From: Candidatus Apopatosoma intestinale
GTDB taxonomy: Bacteria > Bacillota > Clostridia > Oscillospirales > CAG-272
Direction of reading: 5' to 3'
DNA: 6,940 nt
Assembly: GCA_018064545.1 (NCBI GenBank)
Contig: JAGHUY010000313.1
Coordinates: 1-6,940 of the forward strand
How positions within the stretch are numbered: the stretch's first letter is position 1; the number at the start of each line of letters is the position of its first letter. Shown piece by piece: positions 1 to 6,410 of the stretch. A program made the translations under genes and the position numbers. The notes beneath the pieces were generated by a model. The model was not told where the DNA came from, ran no database searches, and was given only the letters and a program-made list of their open reading frames with translations.

Positions 1-261
1 CTTGCCGTTTTCCGTCTCTGCGGAGAAAAGCTGGGTGCCGGACTGTCCGTTCTCATCGACATTCTCAACCCCGAACGAATTGTGATCGGCAGTATTTTCG
101 CCCGCGCCGAGGCCCTGCTCCGTCCGTCGATGGAGCGTGTGATCGCCGAGGAAGCGTTGCCGGATTCCGCCGCCTGCTGTCAGATCGTGCCCGCCGCACT
201 CGGTGAGGAGATCGGCGATTATGCCGCGTTGGCCGTCGCTTTCGGCATTGACCGGCAATAA
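1..261 (+). CDS. ROK-family protein, C-terminal fragment (sugar kinase or repressor)
   Basis: The reading frame is open from base 1 to a TAA at 259-261 and gives the last 86 residues of a protein whose start lies left of the window. The ROK signature is seen in the helix-strand pair around residues 11-31 (LGAGLSVLIDILNPERIVIG), where family members usually end in IVIGGG. It is also seen in the closing PAALGEEIGDYAAL segment at residues 64-77, the usual ROK C-terminus. ROK proteins are either ATP-dependent hexose kinases such as glucokinase or N-acetylhexosamine kinases, or xylose-repressor-like regulators with an N-terminal helix-turn-helix. The part that tells them apart, together with the catalytic Asp and zinc-binding Cys motif, is outside the window. 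The usual second Gly of IVIGG is Ser here. A SIS-domain isomerase gene follows 61 nt downstream on the same strand, which favours a role in sugar phosphate metabolism. Confidence 0.85.
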   Translation, partial: LAVFRLCGEKLGAGLSVLIDILNPERIVIGSIFARAEALLRPSMERVIAEEALPDSAACCQIVPAALGEEIGDYAALAVAFGIDRQ

Positions 262-303
262 TATACAAATGTATCAAATAAAAAGACAGCAGTTTTTCTG
301 CTG
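248..303 (+). promoter_or_regulatory. Possible promoter, palindrome and leader hairpin upstream of the SIS gene
   Basis: TTGACC at 248-253 lies 18 nt before TATCAA at 272-277, a mediocre sigma-A-like pair that overlaps the end of the ROK gene. A perfect short palindrome, ATACA-AA-TGTAT (263-274), sits in the spacer where an operator could act. It is followed by a 6-bp hairpin, CAGCAG-TTTTT-CTGCTG (287-303), that ends 4 nt before the Shine-Dalgarno. Each element is weak alone. The SIS gene could equally be read through from the ROK gene, since no terminator separates them. Confidence 0.25.
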
Positions 304-307
304 ATCC

Positions 308-314
308 AAGGAGG
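308..314 (+). promoter_or_regulatory. Ribosome binding site of the SIS-domain gene
   Basis: AAGGAGG at 308-314 is a near-perfect Shine-Dalgarno, 8 nt ahead of the ATG at 323, and fixes that start. Confidence 0.85.
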
Positions 315-322
315 CAAAAACT

Positions 323-946
323 ATGCTAAAAGAACTGTTTGCCCGCTATCCCGCTCTTGCCGATTGCGAGGCGGATATCACCGCCGTGCGGGATATGATG
401 CTGAATACTTATTACGCCGGCGGCAAAATTCTCGTCTGCGGCAACGGCGGTTCCGCCGCCGACTGCGACCACATCGCCGGAGAACTTTTAAAAGGATTTC
501 TCTCGCTTCGCCCGATGGATGAGGACACGGAGGAAGCGTTCCGTGAGACGCTGGGAGAAGAAGCCGAACCGTTTGTCCGCAAACTGCAAGGAGGCATCCC
601 CGCCATCTCTCTGCCCGCACAAGCGGCGGCTCTCTCCGCCTTTGCCAACGACGTGGACGCGGAATATATGTATGCTCAGCTCGTCATGGCTTACGCCGTC
701 CCCGGTGATATGCTTCTCTGCCTGTCCACCTCCGGCAACTCCAAAAACGTCGTTCGTGCCGCCCAGTGCGCGAACGCCCTCGGCATTGCCACCGCCGCGC
801 TGACCGGGGCAAACGAGAGTAAACTCTCTACCCTCTGCGGTGCGACCGTCCGAGCACCCGAAACCGAGACGTTCAAGGTGCAGGAACTGCATCTGCCGAT
901 CTACCACTATCTCTGCGCCGCCGTCGAGGCAGCGGTGTTCGGATAA
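323..946 (+). CDS. GmhA-like SIS-domain phosphosugar isomerase
   Basis: This is a complete 207-residue SIS-domain protein related to GmhA, which converts sedoheptulose 7-phosphate to D-glycero-D-manno-heptose 7-phosphate in the cytoplasm. The phosphate-binding loop is CGNGGSAAD (39-47) and the second SIS motif is STSGNS (135-140). Residues matching the four zinc ligands of E. coli GmhA are all present: His50 and Glu54 in DHIAGE, then Gln187 and His195 in QELHLPIYH, so an active isomerase fold is expected. Compared with E. coli GmhA there is an acidic insertion of roughly 25 residues at about 65-90 (MDEDTEEAF onward). This marks a branch common in Firmicutes whose true substrate is not settled. 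A strong Shine-Dalgarno supports the start. The ROK gene lies upstream, so a kinase-isomerase pair is possible. Heptose use is an inference; another ketose phosphate is equally possible. Confidence 0.88.
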   Translation: MLKELFARYPALADCEADITAVRDMMLNTYYAGGKILVCGNGGSAADCDHIAGELLKGFLSLRPMDEDTEEAFRETLGEEAEPFVRKLQGGIPAISLPAQAAALSAFANDVDAEYMYAQLVMAYAVPGDMLLCLSTSGNSKNVVRAAQCANALGIATAALTGANESKLSTLCGATVRAPETETFKVQELHLPIYHYLCAAVEAAVFG

Positions 947-965
947 CAGCCGGATTTTGCAAAAC

Positions 966-993
966 GTCAAAAAGCCCGCCGATGGCGGGCTTT
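966..993. terminator. Bidirectional intrinsic terminator between convergent genes
   Basis: AAAGCCCGCC (971-980) and GGCGGGCTTT (984-993) form a perfect 10-bp stem with a 3-nt GAT loop. Read on the minus strand the stem runs into TTTTTGACGTTTT, a good U-tract, so it should end the hydrolase transcript. Read on the plus strand the tail is TTTCCCTATTTT, weaker but usable for the SIS gene. The position between two convergent stops fits a shared terminator. Confidence 0.85.
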
Positions 994-1013
994 CCCTATT
1001 TTATACTTATGTA

Positions 1014-1943
1014 TTATATTGTCTCATTCGTCCATGCGAGCAGGTCAGCGCGTACTTCGTCGGCGCAGAAATCGTTGAGGATTTCGTGGCGTGCTTCCGG
1101 ATAGAGTTTCACCAGCAAATTCTTTGCTCCCCGCTTTTGCAGTTCGGATTCGACAGTCTGAACGCCCTTACTCCAATCGCCCACGGGGTCATCGGCACCG
1201 GACACAAAGAAGAGCGGCAGCCCGGTTGCAACGATGCGGTCAAACCACGCCTTTTCGTTGCACTTCTTATTCATCGTCACCAGGTCGCGAAGAGCGGACA
1301 CGGTGAAATGGAACGAGCAATACGGATCGGCGGCATACTTTTCCAGAATCGCTTGATTTCGGGAAAGCCAACCGAGAGGTGCCTCCTCCGGCCACCGTTT
1401 ATTGTAGGCACCGAACGCCATTTTTTCGATCAGCGGAGAAATGTGCTTTTCTCCGCGAACGGCACCGATCAGACCGGCGAGGCCAATGCCGATGCCGGCG
1501 AGCGGATTCGGTCCGCCCGTTCCCATGACGATCAGTCTCCGATAGAAATCCGCGTGATCGGCGGCGGCAAGCCGGACGATGCACGAACCCATGCTGTGCC
1601 CCATCAGAATGATATTCTGCTCCGGAAAGTCTTTTTTTACCTCGCTTCCGACGCGGTACACGTCATCCACCACGATCTTCCAGCCGTTCTTCGAGGCAAA
1701 AAAGCCGTAATCTCCGGTTTCCTTCGCCGTGTCGCCGTGGCCGATGTGGTCGTGGCCGAAGCACAGGTAGCCGTTATCCGCCATCATAGCCATAAAGGCT
1801 TCATAACGGCCGATGTACTCCTGCATCCCGTGAACGACCTGGAAGAGTCCTTTGACTTCCCCCTCCGGCCGGAAGACCTTGACGGACAGTTCGTGAACGC
1901 CGTCCGTGCTTGTAATGGTTCTTTTTTCAAACGAGTAAGCCAT
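1014..1943 (-). CDS. Alpha/beta hydrolase, monoacylglycerol lipase / lysophospholipase type
   Basis: This 309-residue protein has the serine hydrolase fold of the S33 / Hydrolase_4 group (monoglyceride lipase, PldB). The oxyanion segment HGMQEYIGRY (38-47) matches the HG..E...RY pattern of monoglyceride lipases, followed by GHDHIGHGDT (63-72). The nucleophile elbow is GHSMGS (115-120, Ser117). The probable acid is Asp252 in SGADDPVGD and the catalytic His is His286 in ARHE. A glycine-rich hydrophobic stretch at about 147-162 opens the cap region and may contact lipid. No signal peptide is visible, so it is likely cytoplasmic. The start is supported by AGAAAGGA at 1951-1958. It is the last gene of a minus-strand run, 52 nt after glpK, and ends before the 971-993 hairpin. 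Its position after glycerol kinase suggests it liberates glycerol from acylglycerols, but this is inferred from context. The exact ester substrate cannot be read from sequence. Confidence 0.9.
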   Translation of the reverse strand: MAYSFEKRTITSTDGVHELSVKVFRPEGEVKGLFQVVHGMQEYIGRYEAFMAMMADNGYLCFGHDHIGHGDTAKETGDYGFFASKNGWKIVVDDVYRVGSEVKKDFPEQNIILMGHSMGSCIVRLAAADHADFYRRLIVMGTGGPNPLAGIGIGLAGLIGAVRGEKHISPLIEKMAFGAYNKRWPEEAPLGWLSRNQAILEKYAADPYCSFHFTVSALRDLVTMNKKCNEKAWFDRIVATGLPLFFVSGADDPVGDWSKGVQTVESELQKRGAKNLLVKLYPEARHEILNDFCADEVRADLLAWTNETI

Positions 1944-1950
1944 AAAAACG

Positions 1951-1972
1951 TCCTTTCTGCGGATTTTTCCGC
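1951..1972 (-). promoter_or_regulatory. Hairpin plus ribosome binding site ahead of the hydrolase gene
   Basis: On the minus strand a small stem, GCGGA-AAAA-TCCGC (1959-1972), directly abuts the Shine-Dalgarno AGAAAGGA (1951-1958), 7 nt before the ATG. The stem has no U-tract, so it is not a terminator. It could stabilise a processed end or modulate translation. Confidence 0.35.
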
Positions 1973-1995
1973 TATGTTGTCGTAGTTTAATCGGT

Positions 1996-3477
1996 CTATC
2001 GGCTTTCGGCGCGGCGGACCGCGTCGTGCCAACCGTCGAGTTTCTGTTTTCTCGTCTCTTCCGTCATCCGGCAGGAGAACGTGCGTCCCGCCGCGTTGAT
2101 CGGTTCCAATTCCTCGGTATTCTTCCAGAATCCGACCGTAAGCCCCGCAAGAAATGCCGCGCCGAGTGCCGTGGCTTCTTTGCTCTTGCAGCAGACCACC
2201 TCAACGTCGGAAATATCCGACTGGAACTGCATGAGGAGATTGCTGGCGGAGGCCCCGCCGTCCGCTTTCAGCGTTTTGGTACGGATTCCCGTGCTCTTCT
2301 CCATGGCAGAGATCAGATCGGCCGTCTGATAGGCGATGGATTCCAGCGTAGCGCGGATGATGTGATTCCGTCCGCTGCCGCGTGTCAAGCCGCAGATCAC
2401 GCCGCGGGCATACATATCCCAGTAGGGGGCACCGAGACCCGTAAAGGCGGGCACGACGTAGACGCCGTCCGTATCCGCGACCTTGGAGGCAAAATAATCA
2501 CAGTCTCTCGCCTCGGCGATCAGTCCCATCTCGTCACGGAGCCACTGGATGGCCGCCCCGCCGACGAAGACGCTCCCCTCCACGGCATACACCGGTTTTT
2601 CATCTCTGCGCGTGGCCGCGACGGTCACGACGAGGTCTTTTGCCTCCGTGCAGGGTTCGTGTCCCGTATTCATCAAAAGGAAACAGCCCGTCCCGTATGT
2701 ATTCTTGACGTCGCCCTTTTCAAAGCATTTCTGCCCGAACAGAGCCGCCTGCTGATCCCCCGCCACGCCGGCGATCGGAACCCGACAGCCGAACAGGTCG
2801 ATTTCCGCGTATACTTCCCCACTGCTCTTCACTTCCGGAAGCATCGAAGCGGGAATCCGGAAAAGATCGAGCAGTTCCTTGTCCCATGAGAGCGTATGGA
2901 TATTATATAACATGGTACGGGAGGCGTTGGTCCGGTCGGTCGCGTGAACGAGACCGTCCGTCAGTTTCCAGATCAGCCATGTGTCGATCGTGCCGAACAG
3001 CAATTCCCCGTTTTCCGCCCGCTCCCGTGCGCCCTCCACGTAATCGAGGATCCACGCGATCTTGGTGGCGGAAAAATAGGCGTCGATTTTCAGTCCGGTT
3101 CGCTCCCGGATGAACTCCTCATAGCCGTCGGCTTTCAGTTTCTCGCAGACGTCCGCCGTGCGGCGGCATTGCCATACGATCGCGTTGTAGATCGGTTTTC
3201 CCGTTTTCTTATCCCAGACGACCGTCGTTTCCCGCTGATTCGTGATGCCGATCGCCGCGATCTCGGAGGCTTCCACGCCGCTTCCCGCGATCACTTCCGT
3301 CATCGTGGCATACTGACCCGCGTAAATCTCCATGGGATCGTGTTCGACCCAGCCCGGATTCGGGAAAATCTGAGTAAATTCCCTCTGCGCCACGCCGACA
3401 ACGCCGCCGTCGCGGTCAAACAGGATCGTGCGGGTACTGGTGGTACCCTCATCCAGTGCCACTATGTACTTTTTCAT
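1996..3477 (-). CDS. glpK: Glycerol kinase
   Basis: This is a full-length 493-residue FGGY-family kinase that phosphorylates glycerol to sn-glycerol 3-phosphate with ATP in the cytoplasm. The N-terminal ATP motif is [15 protein letters not shown] (7-21). Glycerol contacts are Arg82-Glu83 in TNQRETT, Trp102 in IVWQCRRT and Tyr134. The catalytic Asp241 lies in [13 protein letters not shown]. The second kinase lobe shows GTGCFLL and GGASASN (from 407). Length and motifs match classical GlpK closely. Its ATG overlaps the Nudix stop by 4 nt (ATGA at 3474-3477), so translation is probably coupled, and GGGGAAGGA lies just upstream. No glpF or glpO/glpD gene is in the window; instead a lipase-type hydrolase follows. 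At the site where Enterococcus GlpK has the HPr-phosphorylated His232, this protein has Asp227 in the segment EIDLFG. Control by PTS phosphorylation is therefore unlikely. Confidence 0.97.
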   Translation of the reverse strand: MKKYIVALDEGTTSTRTILFDRDGGVVGVAQREFTQIFPNPGWVEHDPMEIYAGQYATMTEVIAGSGVEASEIAAIGITNQRETTVVWDKKTGKPIYNAIVWQCRRTADVCEKLKADGYEEFIRERTGLKIDAYFSATKIAWILDYVEGARERAENGELLFGTIDTWLIWKLTDGLVHATDRTNASRTMLYNIHTLSWDKELLDLFRIPASMLPEVKSSGEVYAEIDLFGCRVPIAGVAGDQQAALFGQKCFEKGDVKNTYGTGCFLLMNTGHEPCTEAKDLVVTVAATRRDEKPVYAVEGSVFVGGAAIQWLRDEMGLIAEARDCDYFASKVADTDGVYVVPAFTGLGAPYWDMYARGVICGLTRGSGRNHIIRATLESIAYQTADLISAMEKSTGIRTKTLKADGGASASNLLMQFQSDISDVEVVCCKSKEATALGAAFLAGLTVGFWKNTEELEPINAAGRTFSCRMTEETRKQKLDGWHDAVRRAESR

Positions 3478-4040
3478 CGTCCTTCCCCTTTCTCAAACAG
3501 ATAAGCGCGAAGAATCGCCATCTGTGTTTTCGCGTCGTGAAGTTCGCCGGAAAGAGCGGCTCTGACCAGTTCCGAAAGCGGAATCTCCTCCACGTTCAGA
3601 AACTCGTCCTCATCGAGCGCCCGCTCCCCGTATGAAAGGTCCTTTGCCAGATACATCGTGATCTTTTCGTCGGAATAGGCCGCGGCCGGGTAGAACCAAC
3701 CGAGGTCAACCAGCGTACCGGCAACCACGCCGGTCTCCTCACAGAGTTCACGACGGATGGCCTCCTCGCGGTCTTCCTCCCTTGCGTTCAGTTTTCCGGC
3801 GGGGATTTCGAGAAGAACCTCACCGACCGGATAGCGATACTGCCGCTCCATGATCACGTTTCCTTCCGCCGTGATCGGCACGACGCATACCGCGCCGACG
3901 TGGCGGTTGTATTCTCTCTTCGAGGTCTGTCCGTTGGGGAGCAGAACCTCATCGTCGTAAATGTCGAGTAAATGACCCCGAAAAACCGACCGACTCGACA
4001 CCGTCTTTTCCGTCAGTTCGGTTTTTGCAAATTCTTTCAT
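3474..4040 (-). CDS. Nudix hydrolase, ADP-ribose pyrophosphatase type
   Basis: This 188-residue protein belongs to the ADP-ribose pyrophosphatase (NudF-like) branch, which cleaves ADP-ribose or related nucleotide sugars to AMP and a sugar phosphate. Typical family segments are [22 protein letters not shown] (split by eye over 16-37), [14 protein letters not shown] (42-55) and [19 protein letters not shown] (64-82). The Nudix box runs from Gly82 to Gly104 and includes RREL-CEETG (96-104). The box is one residue longer than the canonical Gx5Ex7REUxEExGU because of the AREED loop. The frame is open further upstream, but I chose the ATG at 4038-4040. GAGGA lies at 4049-4053 with 8-nt spacing, residues before it lack family similarity and are AT-rich, and the 4110-4138 promoter lies upstream of it. 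It is the first gene of the run and overlaps glpK by 4 nt. Its metabolic tie to glycerol use is unclear; housekeeping ADP-ribose or nucleotide-sugar clearance is the likeliest role. Confidence 0.92.
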   Translation of the reverse strand: MKEFAKTELTEKTVSSRSVFRGHLLDIYDDEVLLPNGQTSKREYNRHVGAVCVVPITAEGNVIMERQYRYPVGEVLLEIPAGKLNAREEDREEAIRRELCEETGVVAGTLVDLGWFYPAAAYSDEKITMYLAKDLSYGERALDEDEFLNVEEIPLSELVRAALSGELHDAKTQMAILRAYLFEKGEGR

Positions 4041-4109
4041 TTCTTTTTTCCTCACTTGCCCTTGTACCTTTTTCCCAAAAGATTTCCATTGGATTTCTTT
4101 TCTGTTATT

Positions 4110-4138
4110 ATTATATAAAAAAACGGCGATAAAAGCAA
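4110..4138 (-). promoter_or_regulatory. Sigma-A-type promoter for the Nudix-glpK-hydrolase operon
   Basis: On the minus strand TTGCTT (4133-4138) is followed after exactly 17 nt by a perfect TATAAT (4110-4115). It lies in an AT-rich 130-nt gap between dapL and the Nudix gene. A start of transcription near 4103 would leave a leader of about 60 nt. I saw no clear operator or terminator hairpin in the gap. Confidence 0.7.
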
Positions 4139-4170
4139 GACTGTTTGTAAAAAAGAAGAAAAAATTGGTT

Positions 4171-5343
4171 TTATAAAAAAGTATAAAATCGTTCCGCCGC
4201 TTTTTCCATGGTTTCCCGCGATCCGAAAGACGAGAGACGGAATAAGCCCTCTCCCGCTTTTCCGAATCCGACGCCGGGTGTTCCGACAATACCCGTCGCG
4301 TCAAGTAGTTCGGAGAAAAACTGCCACGAGTCTTTTCCGCAGGAAAGCCACAGGTACGGAGAGTCCTTACCGCCGACGAACGGAATCCCCTTTTCCGTCA
4401 GAACGCCCGCTAAAATCCGTGCGTTTTCCCGATAATAGTCAACCTGTTTCCGCCAAGAGGCGATCCCCTCCCGCGAGAGAGCCGCCTCGGCCGCCCGCTC
4501 GACGGGATAAGAGACACCGTTGAACTTGACTGACTGTCGGCGCGCCCACGCCTCCCGAACCGACCTGCCGTCCAACAGAATCCTGTTTGACACAATTGTA
4601 TAAGAGCAGCGAAGTCCCGTAAACCCGGCGTTTTTGGAAAAACTGCCGATCTCCACGGCGCAGGTTTCCGCTCCGTCGGCTTCCAGGATACTATGAAAGC
4701 CGTCGCTTGACAGATAGGCTTCATAACAGGCGTCAAACAGGATCAGCGACCCGCTCCGGCGGGCAAAATCGACCCACTGTTGCAGTTCCGCGGATGAATA
4801 GGCCACACCCGTCGGATTGTTGGGGGAGCAGAGATAGATCAGATAGGATTCTTTTTCCGACAGAGCATCCGGCATCGGCCGATACCCGTTTTTCTCCGTC
4901 GCTGCCAGCAGGACGACGGGGCGGCCGGCCAGTAAACTGCTCTCATAAAAAACCGGGTAGATCGGATCGGATAAAACGGCCGTTCCGCCCTCGAAAATTT
5001 CCCCGATCGCGCCGAGATCGGTTTTGGCCCCGTCGGAAACAAAGATTTCCTCGGGGGAAAGTGACACGCCGAGCCGGGCGTAATACGAGGCGATCGCCCG
5101 GCGCAAAAACGGATAACCGCCATCCGGTGCATATCCGTGAAAACCCTTGGGCGTTCCCATCTCCGCCGAGGCTTTTACGAGGGCTCGCGTCATCGGTTCG
5201 GCGAGCGGCAACGTCACGTCTCCGATCCCGAGAGGCAGAATTTCCGCACCCGGATGGCTCTTTCGGTATTCCGCCACACGGCTCGCAATCTCCGAAAACA
5301 GATAGCGTTTTTCAAGATATACAAATGTATTATTTATTGTCAT
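4171..5343 (-). CDS. dapL: LL-diaminopimelate aminotransferase
   Basis: This 390-residue fold-type I PLP aminotransferase should convert tetrahydrodipicolinate plus glutamate directly to LL-2,6-diaminopimelate, bypassing the acylated intermediates of the DapD/DapC/DapE route. Visible motifs are LGIGDVTLPLA (38-48), GFHGYAPDGGYPFLR (67-81), SDGAKTDLG (103-111), CSPNNPTG (172-179), the pyridine-binding Asp204 with Tyr207, SFSKNAGFTGLR with the PLP lysine Lys237, the FNGVS segment typical of plant and chlamydial DapL, and the C-terminal substrate-carboxylate Arg369 in FRLSSFG. These follow Arabidopsis DapL almost block for block, which separates it from aspartate or alanine aminotransferases. 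I chose the ATG at 5341-5343, preceded by GAGGGGG. An in-frame start further upstream would only add residues encoded inside dapF with no family similarity. The gene overlaps the end of dapF by 14 nt, so the two are one transcription unit and probably translationally coupled. Confidence 0.93.
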   Translation of the reverse strand: MTINNTFVYLEKRYLFSEIASRVAEYRKSHPGAEILPLGIGDVTLPLAEPMTRALVKASAEMGTPKGFHGYAPDGGYPFLRRAIASYYARLGVSLSPEEIFVSDGAKTDLGAIGEIFEGGTAVLSDPIYPVFYESSLLAGRPVVLLAATEKNGYRPMPDALSEKESYLIYLCSPNNPTGVAYSSAELQQWVDFARRSGSLILFDACYEAYLSSDGFHSILEADGAETCAVEIGSFSKNAGFTGLRCSYTIVSNRILLDGRSVREAWARRQSVKFNGVSYPVERAAEAALSREGIASWRKQVDYYRENARILAGVLTEKGIPFVGGKDSPYLWLSCGKDSWQFFSELLDATGIVGTPGVGFGKAGEGLFRLSSFGSRETMEKAAERFYTFL

Positions 5344-6187
5344 CGTCTTCCCCCTCATACTCCCATATCCCCTCATACACCGTCTCGGCAGGCCCGTGGA
5401 GAAACAGTTTCCCGTTCTGTCCGGCCGTCACGGTCAGCGTGCCGCCCGGCATACGGATGATGACAGGCTTCCCGGCATCGGCATATCGGCGGGAAAGAGC
5501 CACAGCCGCCACGGCACAAGCCCCCGTCCCGCAAGCCAGCGTTTCTCCGCTCCCCCGTTCCCAGACGCGAACGCGGAAAGAACCGTCGGCTTCACGCCCG
5601 ACGAACTCCACGTTGACCCCGTCCGGGAAAGCACGGTGATGCTCAATGGCAGGGCCGATTTTGGAAAGAGAGACAAGCGTCGGATCTTCCACGAAAAGGA
5701 CGGCGTGCGGATTGCCCATACTGACGAGAAACACCCGCCAGTTTCCCCATCCCCCGACGGATAGATAAGAGGCGACCGCCTTTTCCGATTCTTTGCCGTC
5801 AAGATCATAGAAGACCGGACGACCCATCGAGGAATACAGGTCTCTCTCCCCTTGAAAGCAGTGAATCCATACCCGCCGGATGCCCGAGGCCGTCTCCACG
5901 GAGAGAGCCGTCTTTTTCACCAGTCCTTTTTCCCGCAGATAGAGTGCCACACAGCGGAGCGCGTTTCCGCACATTTTCCCCTCGCTTCCGTCCGCGTTGA
6001 AAATTCGCATTCTCACGTCCGCCCGTTCCGACGGGCAAATCAGAACGATCCCGTCCGATCCCACGGAAACGTGACGAGGCGACATGAGCCGGGCGAGCCG
6101 TTCCGGATCGGGGATGTCCCTTTCCATCGCGTTGATATATATGTAGTCGTTTCCTGCCCCGTGCATTTTGGTAAAAGGGATTTTCAT
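5330..6187 (-). CDS. dapF: Diaminopimelate epimerase
   Basis: This 285-residue, cofactor-independent epimerase converts LL-diaminopimelate to meso-diaminopimelate, the precursor of lysine and of the peptidoglycan cross-bridge. The N-terminus has KMHGAGNDYIYIN (7-19). The first catalytic cysteine is Cys73 in FNADGSEGKMCGNALRC and the second is Cys219 in ERGSGETLACGTGACA. GNPHAV and GVNVEF segments are also present, so both half-domains look intact and functional. Length is normal for the family apart from a short acidic tail (EYEGEDDDNK) that overlaps the dapL start. The ATG at 6185-6187 is supported by a purine-rich GGAGGAGGG at 6198-6206 with about 10-nt spacing. It is the first gene of the dapF-dapL pair, and its substrate is the product of the next gene, which makes the assignment of both mutually supportive. 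Confidence 0.97.
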   Translation of the reverse strand: MKIPFTKMHGAGNDYIYINAMERDIPDPERLARLMSPRHVSVGSDGIVLICPSERADVRMRIFNADGSEGKMCGNALRCVALYLREKGLVKKTALSVETASGIRRVWIHCFQGERDLYSSMGRPVFYDLDGKESEKAVASYLSVGGWGNWRVFLVSMGNPHAVLFVEDPTLVSLSKIGPAIEHHRAFPDGVNVEFVGREADGSFRVRVWERGSGETLACGTGACAVAAVALSRRYADAGKPVIIRMPGGTLTVTAGQNGKLFLHGPAETVYEGIWEYEGEDDDNK

Positions 6188-6197
6188 CTTTCACGCT

Positions 6198-6223
6198 CCC
6201 TCCTCCGGATTTGATACAGTATA
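6198..6223 (-). promoter_or_regulatory. dapF ribosome binding site and a possible -10 box
   Basis: On the minus strand TATACT (6218-6223) is a plausible -10 box that would place the transcript start near 6211, just ahead of the Shine-Dalgarno GGAGGAGGG (6198-6206). The matching -35 at 17 nt (TCGCCG, 6241-6246) is poor, so the promoter is tentative. The ribosome binding site itself is solid. Confidence 0.35.
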
Positions 6224-6270
6224 TGCTGAAAAGGCAGAGACGGCGAAAAAAACATTGGAATTAAGAAAAA

Positions 6271-6390
6271 GGGGTTGTAGCAAAACTCGCATATTGCACA
6301 AAAATCGGGAGGCAAAAATGCCTCCCGAAAGTGTTTTTTGTACATTTTCCACATAAAAAGTGGCCGAGTAAAGAGTTTTGCTACAACCCC
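6271..6390. repeat. 120-bp element with perfect 18-bp terminal inverted repeats
   Basis: GGGGTTGTAGCAAAACTC at 6271-6288 is the exact reverse complement of GAGTTTTGCTACAACCCC at 6373-6390. The arms enclose 84 bp containing a second perfect hairpin (6305-6328), no significant reading frame and no transposase. The arrangement is that of a MITE-like non-autonomous element or an interspersed palindromic repeat, here sitting between two minus-strand genes. Flanking target duplication is not clear: AAA abuts both ends but the left flank is A-rich. Alternatively it is simply a compound stem around the terminator of the carboxypeptidase gene. Confidence 0.65.
6298..6328 (-). terminator. Intrinsic terminator downstream of the carboxypeptidase gene
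   Basis: TCGGGAGGCA (6305-6314) and TGCCTCCCGA (6319-6328) form a perfect 10-bp stem with an AAAA loop on the plus strand, and on the minus strand a TTTTTGTG tail follows at once (6297-6304). It lies about 83 nt after the stop of the carboxypeptidase gene and ahead of dapF, so it should insulate the two. In the plus direction a six-T run at 6334-6339 follows five bases after the stem, so it may act both ways. Confidence 0.8.
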
Positions 6391-6410
6391 AAAGAATGAT
6401 TATTATCCGA

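Noticed and set aside
840..1985. Long plus-strand open frame opposite the alpha/beta hydrolase
   Set aside because: It is the antisense of a gene with clear catalytic motifs, runs through the 971-993 terminator, has no ribosome binding site and resembles no family.
2026..2889. Plus-strand open frame opposite glpK
   Set aside because: It lies wholly within the unmistakable glycerol kinase gene on the other strand; the frame is a by-product of GC-rich codons.
4041..4170. Terminator after dapL
   Set aside because: The gap has T-rich runs on the minus strand but no GC-rich stem in front of them, so no intrinsic terminator can be supported; some readthrough into the Nudix operon is possible.
4041..4304. 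N-terminal extension of the Nudix protein reaching into dapL
   Set aside because: The added residues are encoded by dapL coding sequence and an AT-rich promoter gap and lack family similarity; the ATG at 4038-4040 has its own Shine-Dalgarno.
5344..5376. Upstream in-frame start for dapL
   Set aside because: The 11 extra residues would be encoded inside dapF, and the ATG at 5341-5343 has GAGGGGG at the right spacing and gives the normal family length.
4707..5639. Plus-strand open frame of about 310 codons opposite dapL and dapF
   Set aside because: The translation is Arg/Ser/Pro-rich and low in complexity, as expected for an antisense shadow, and both genes beneath it are well supported.
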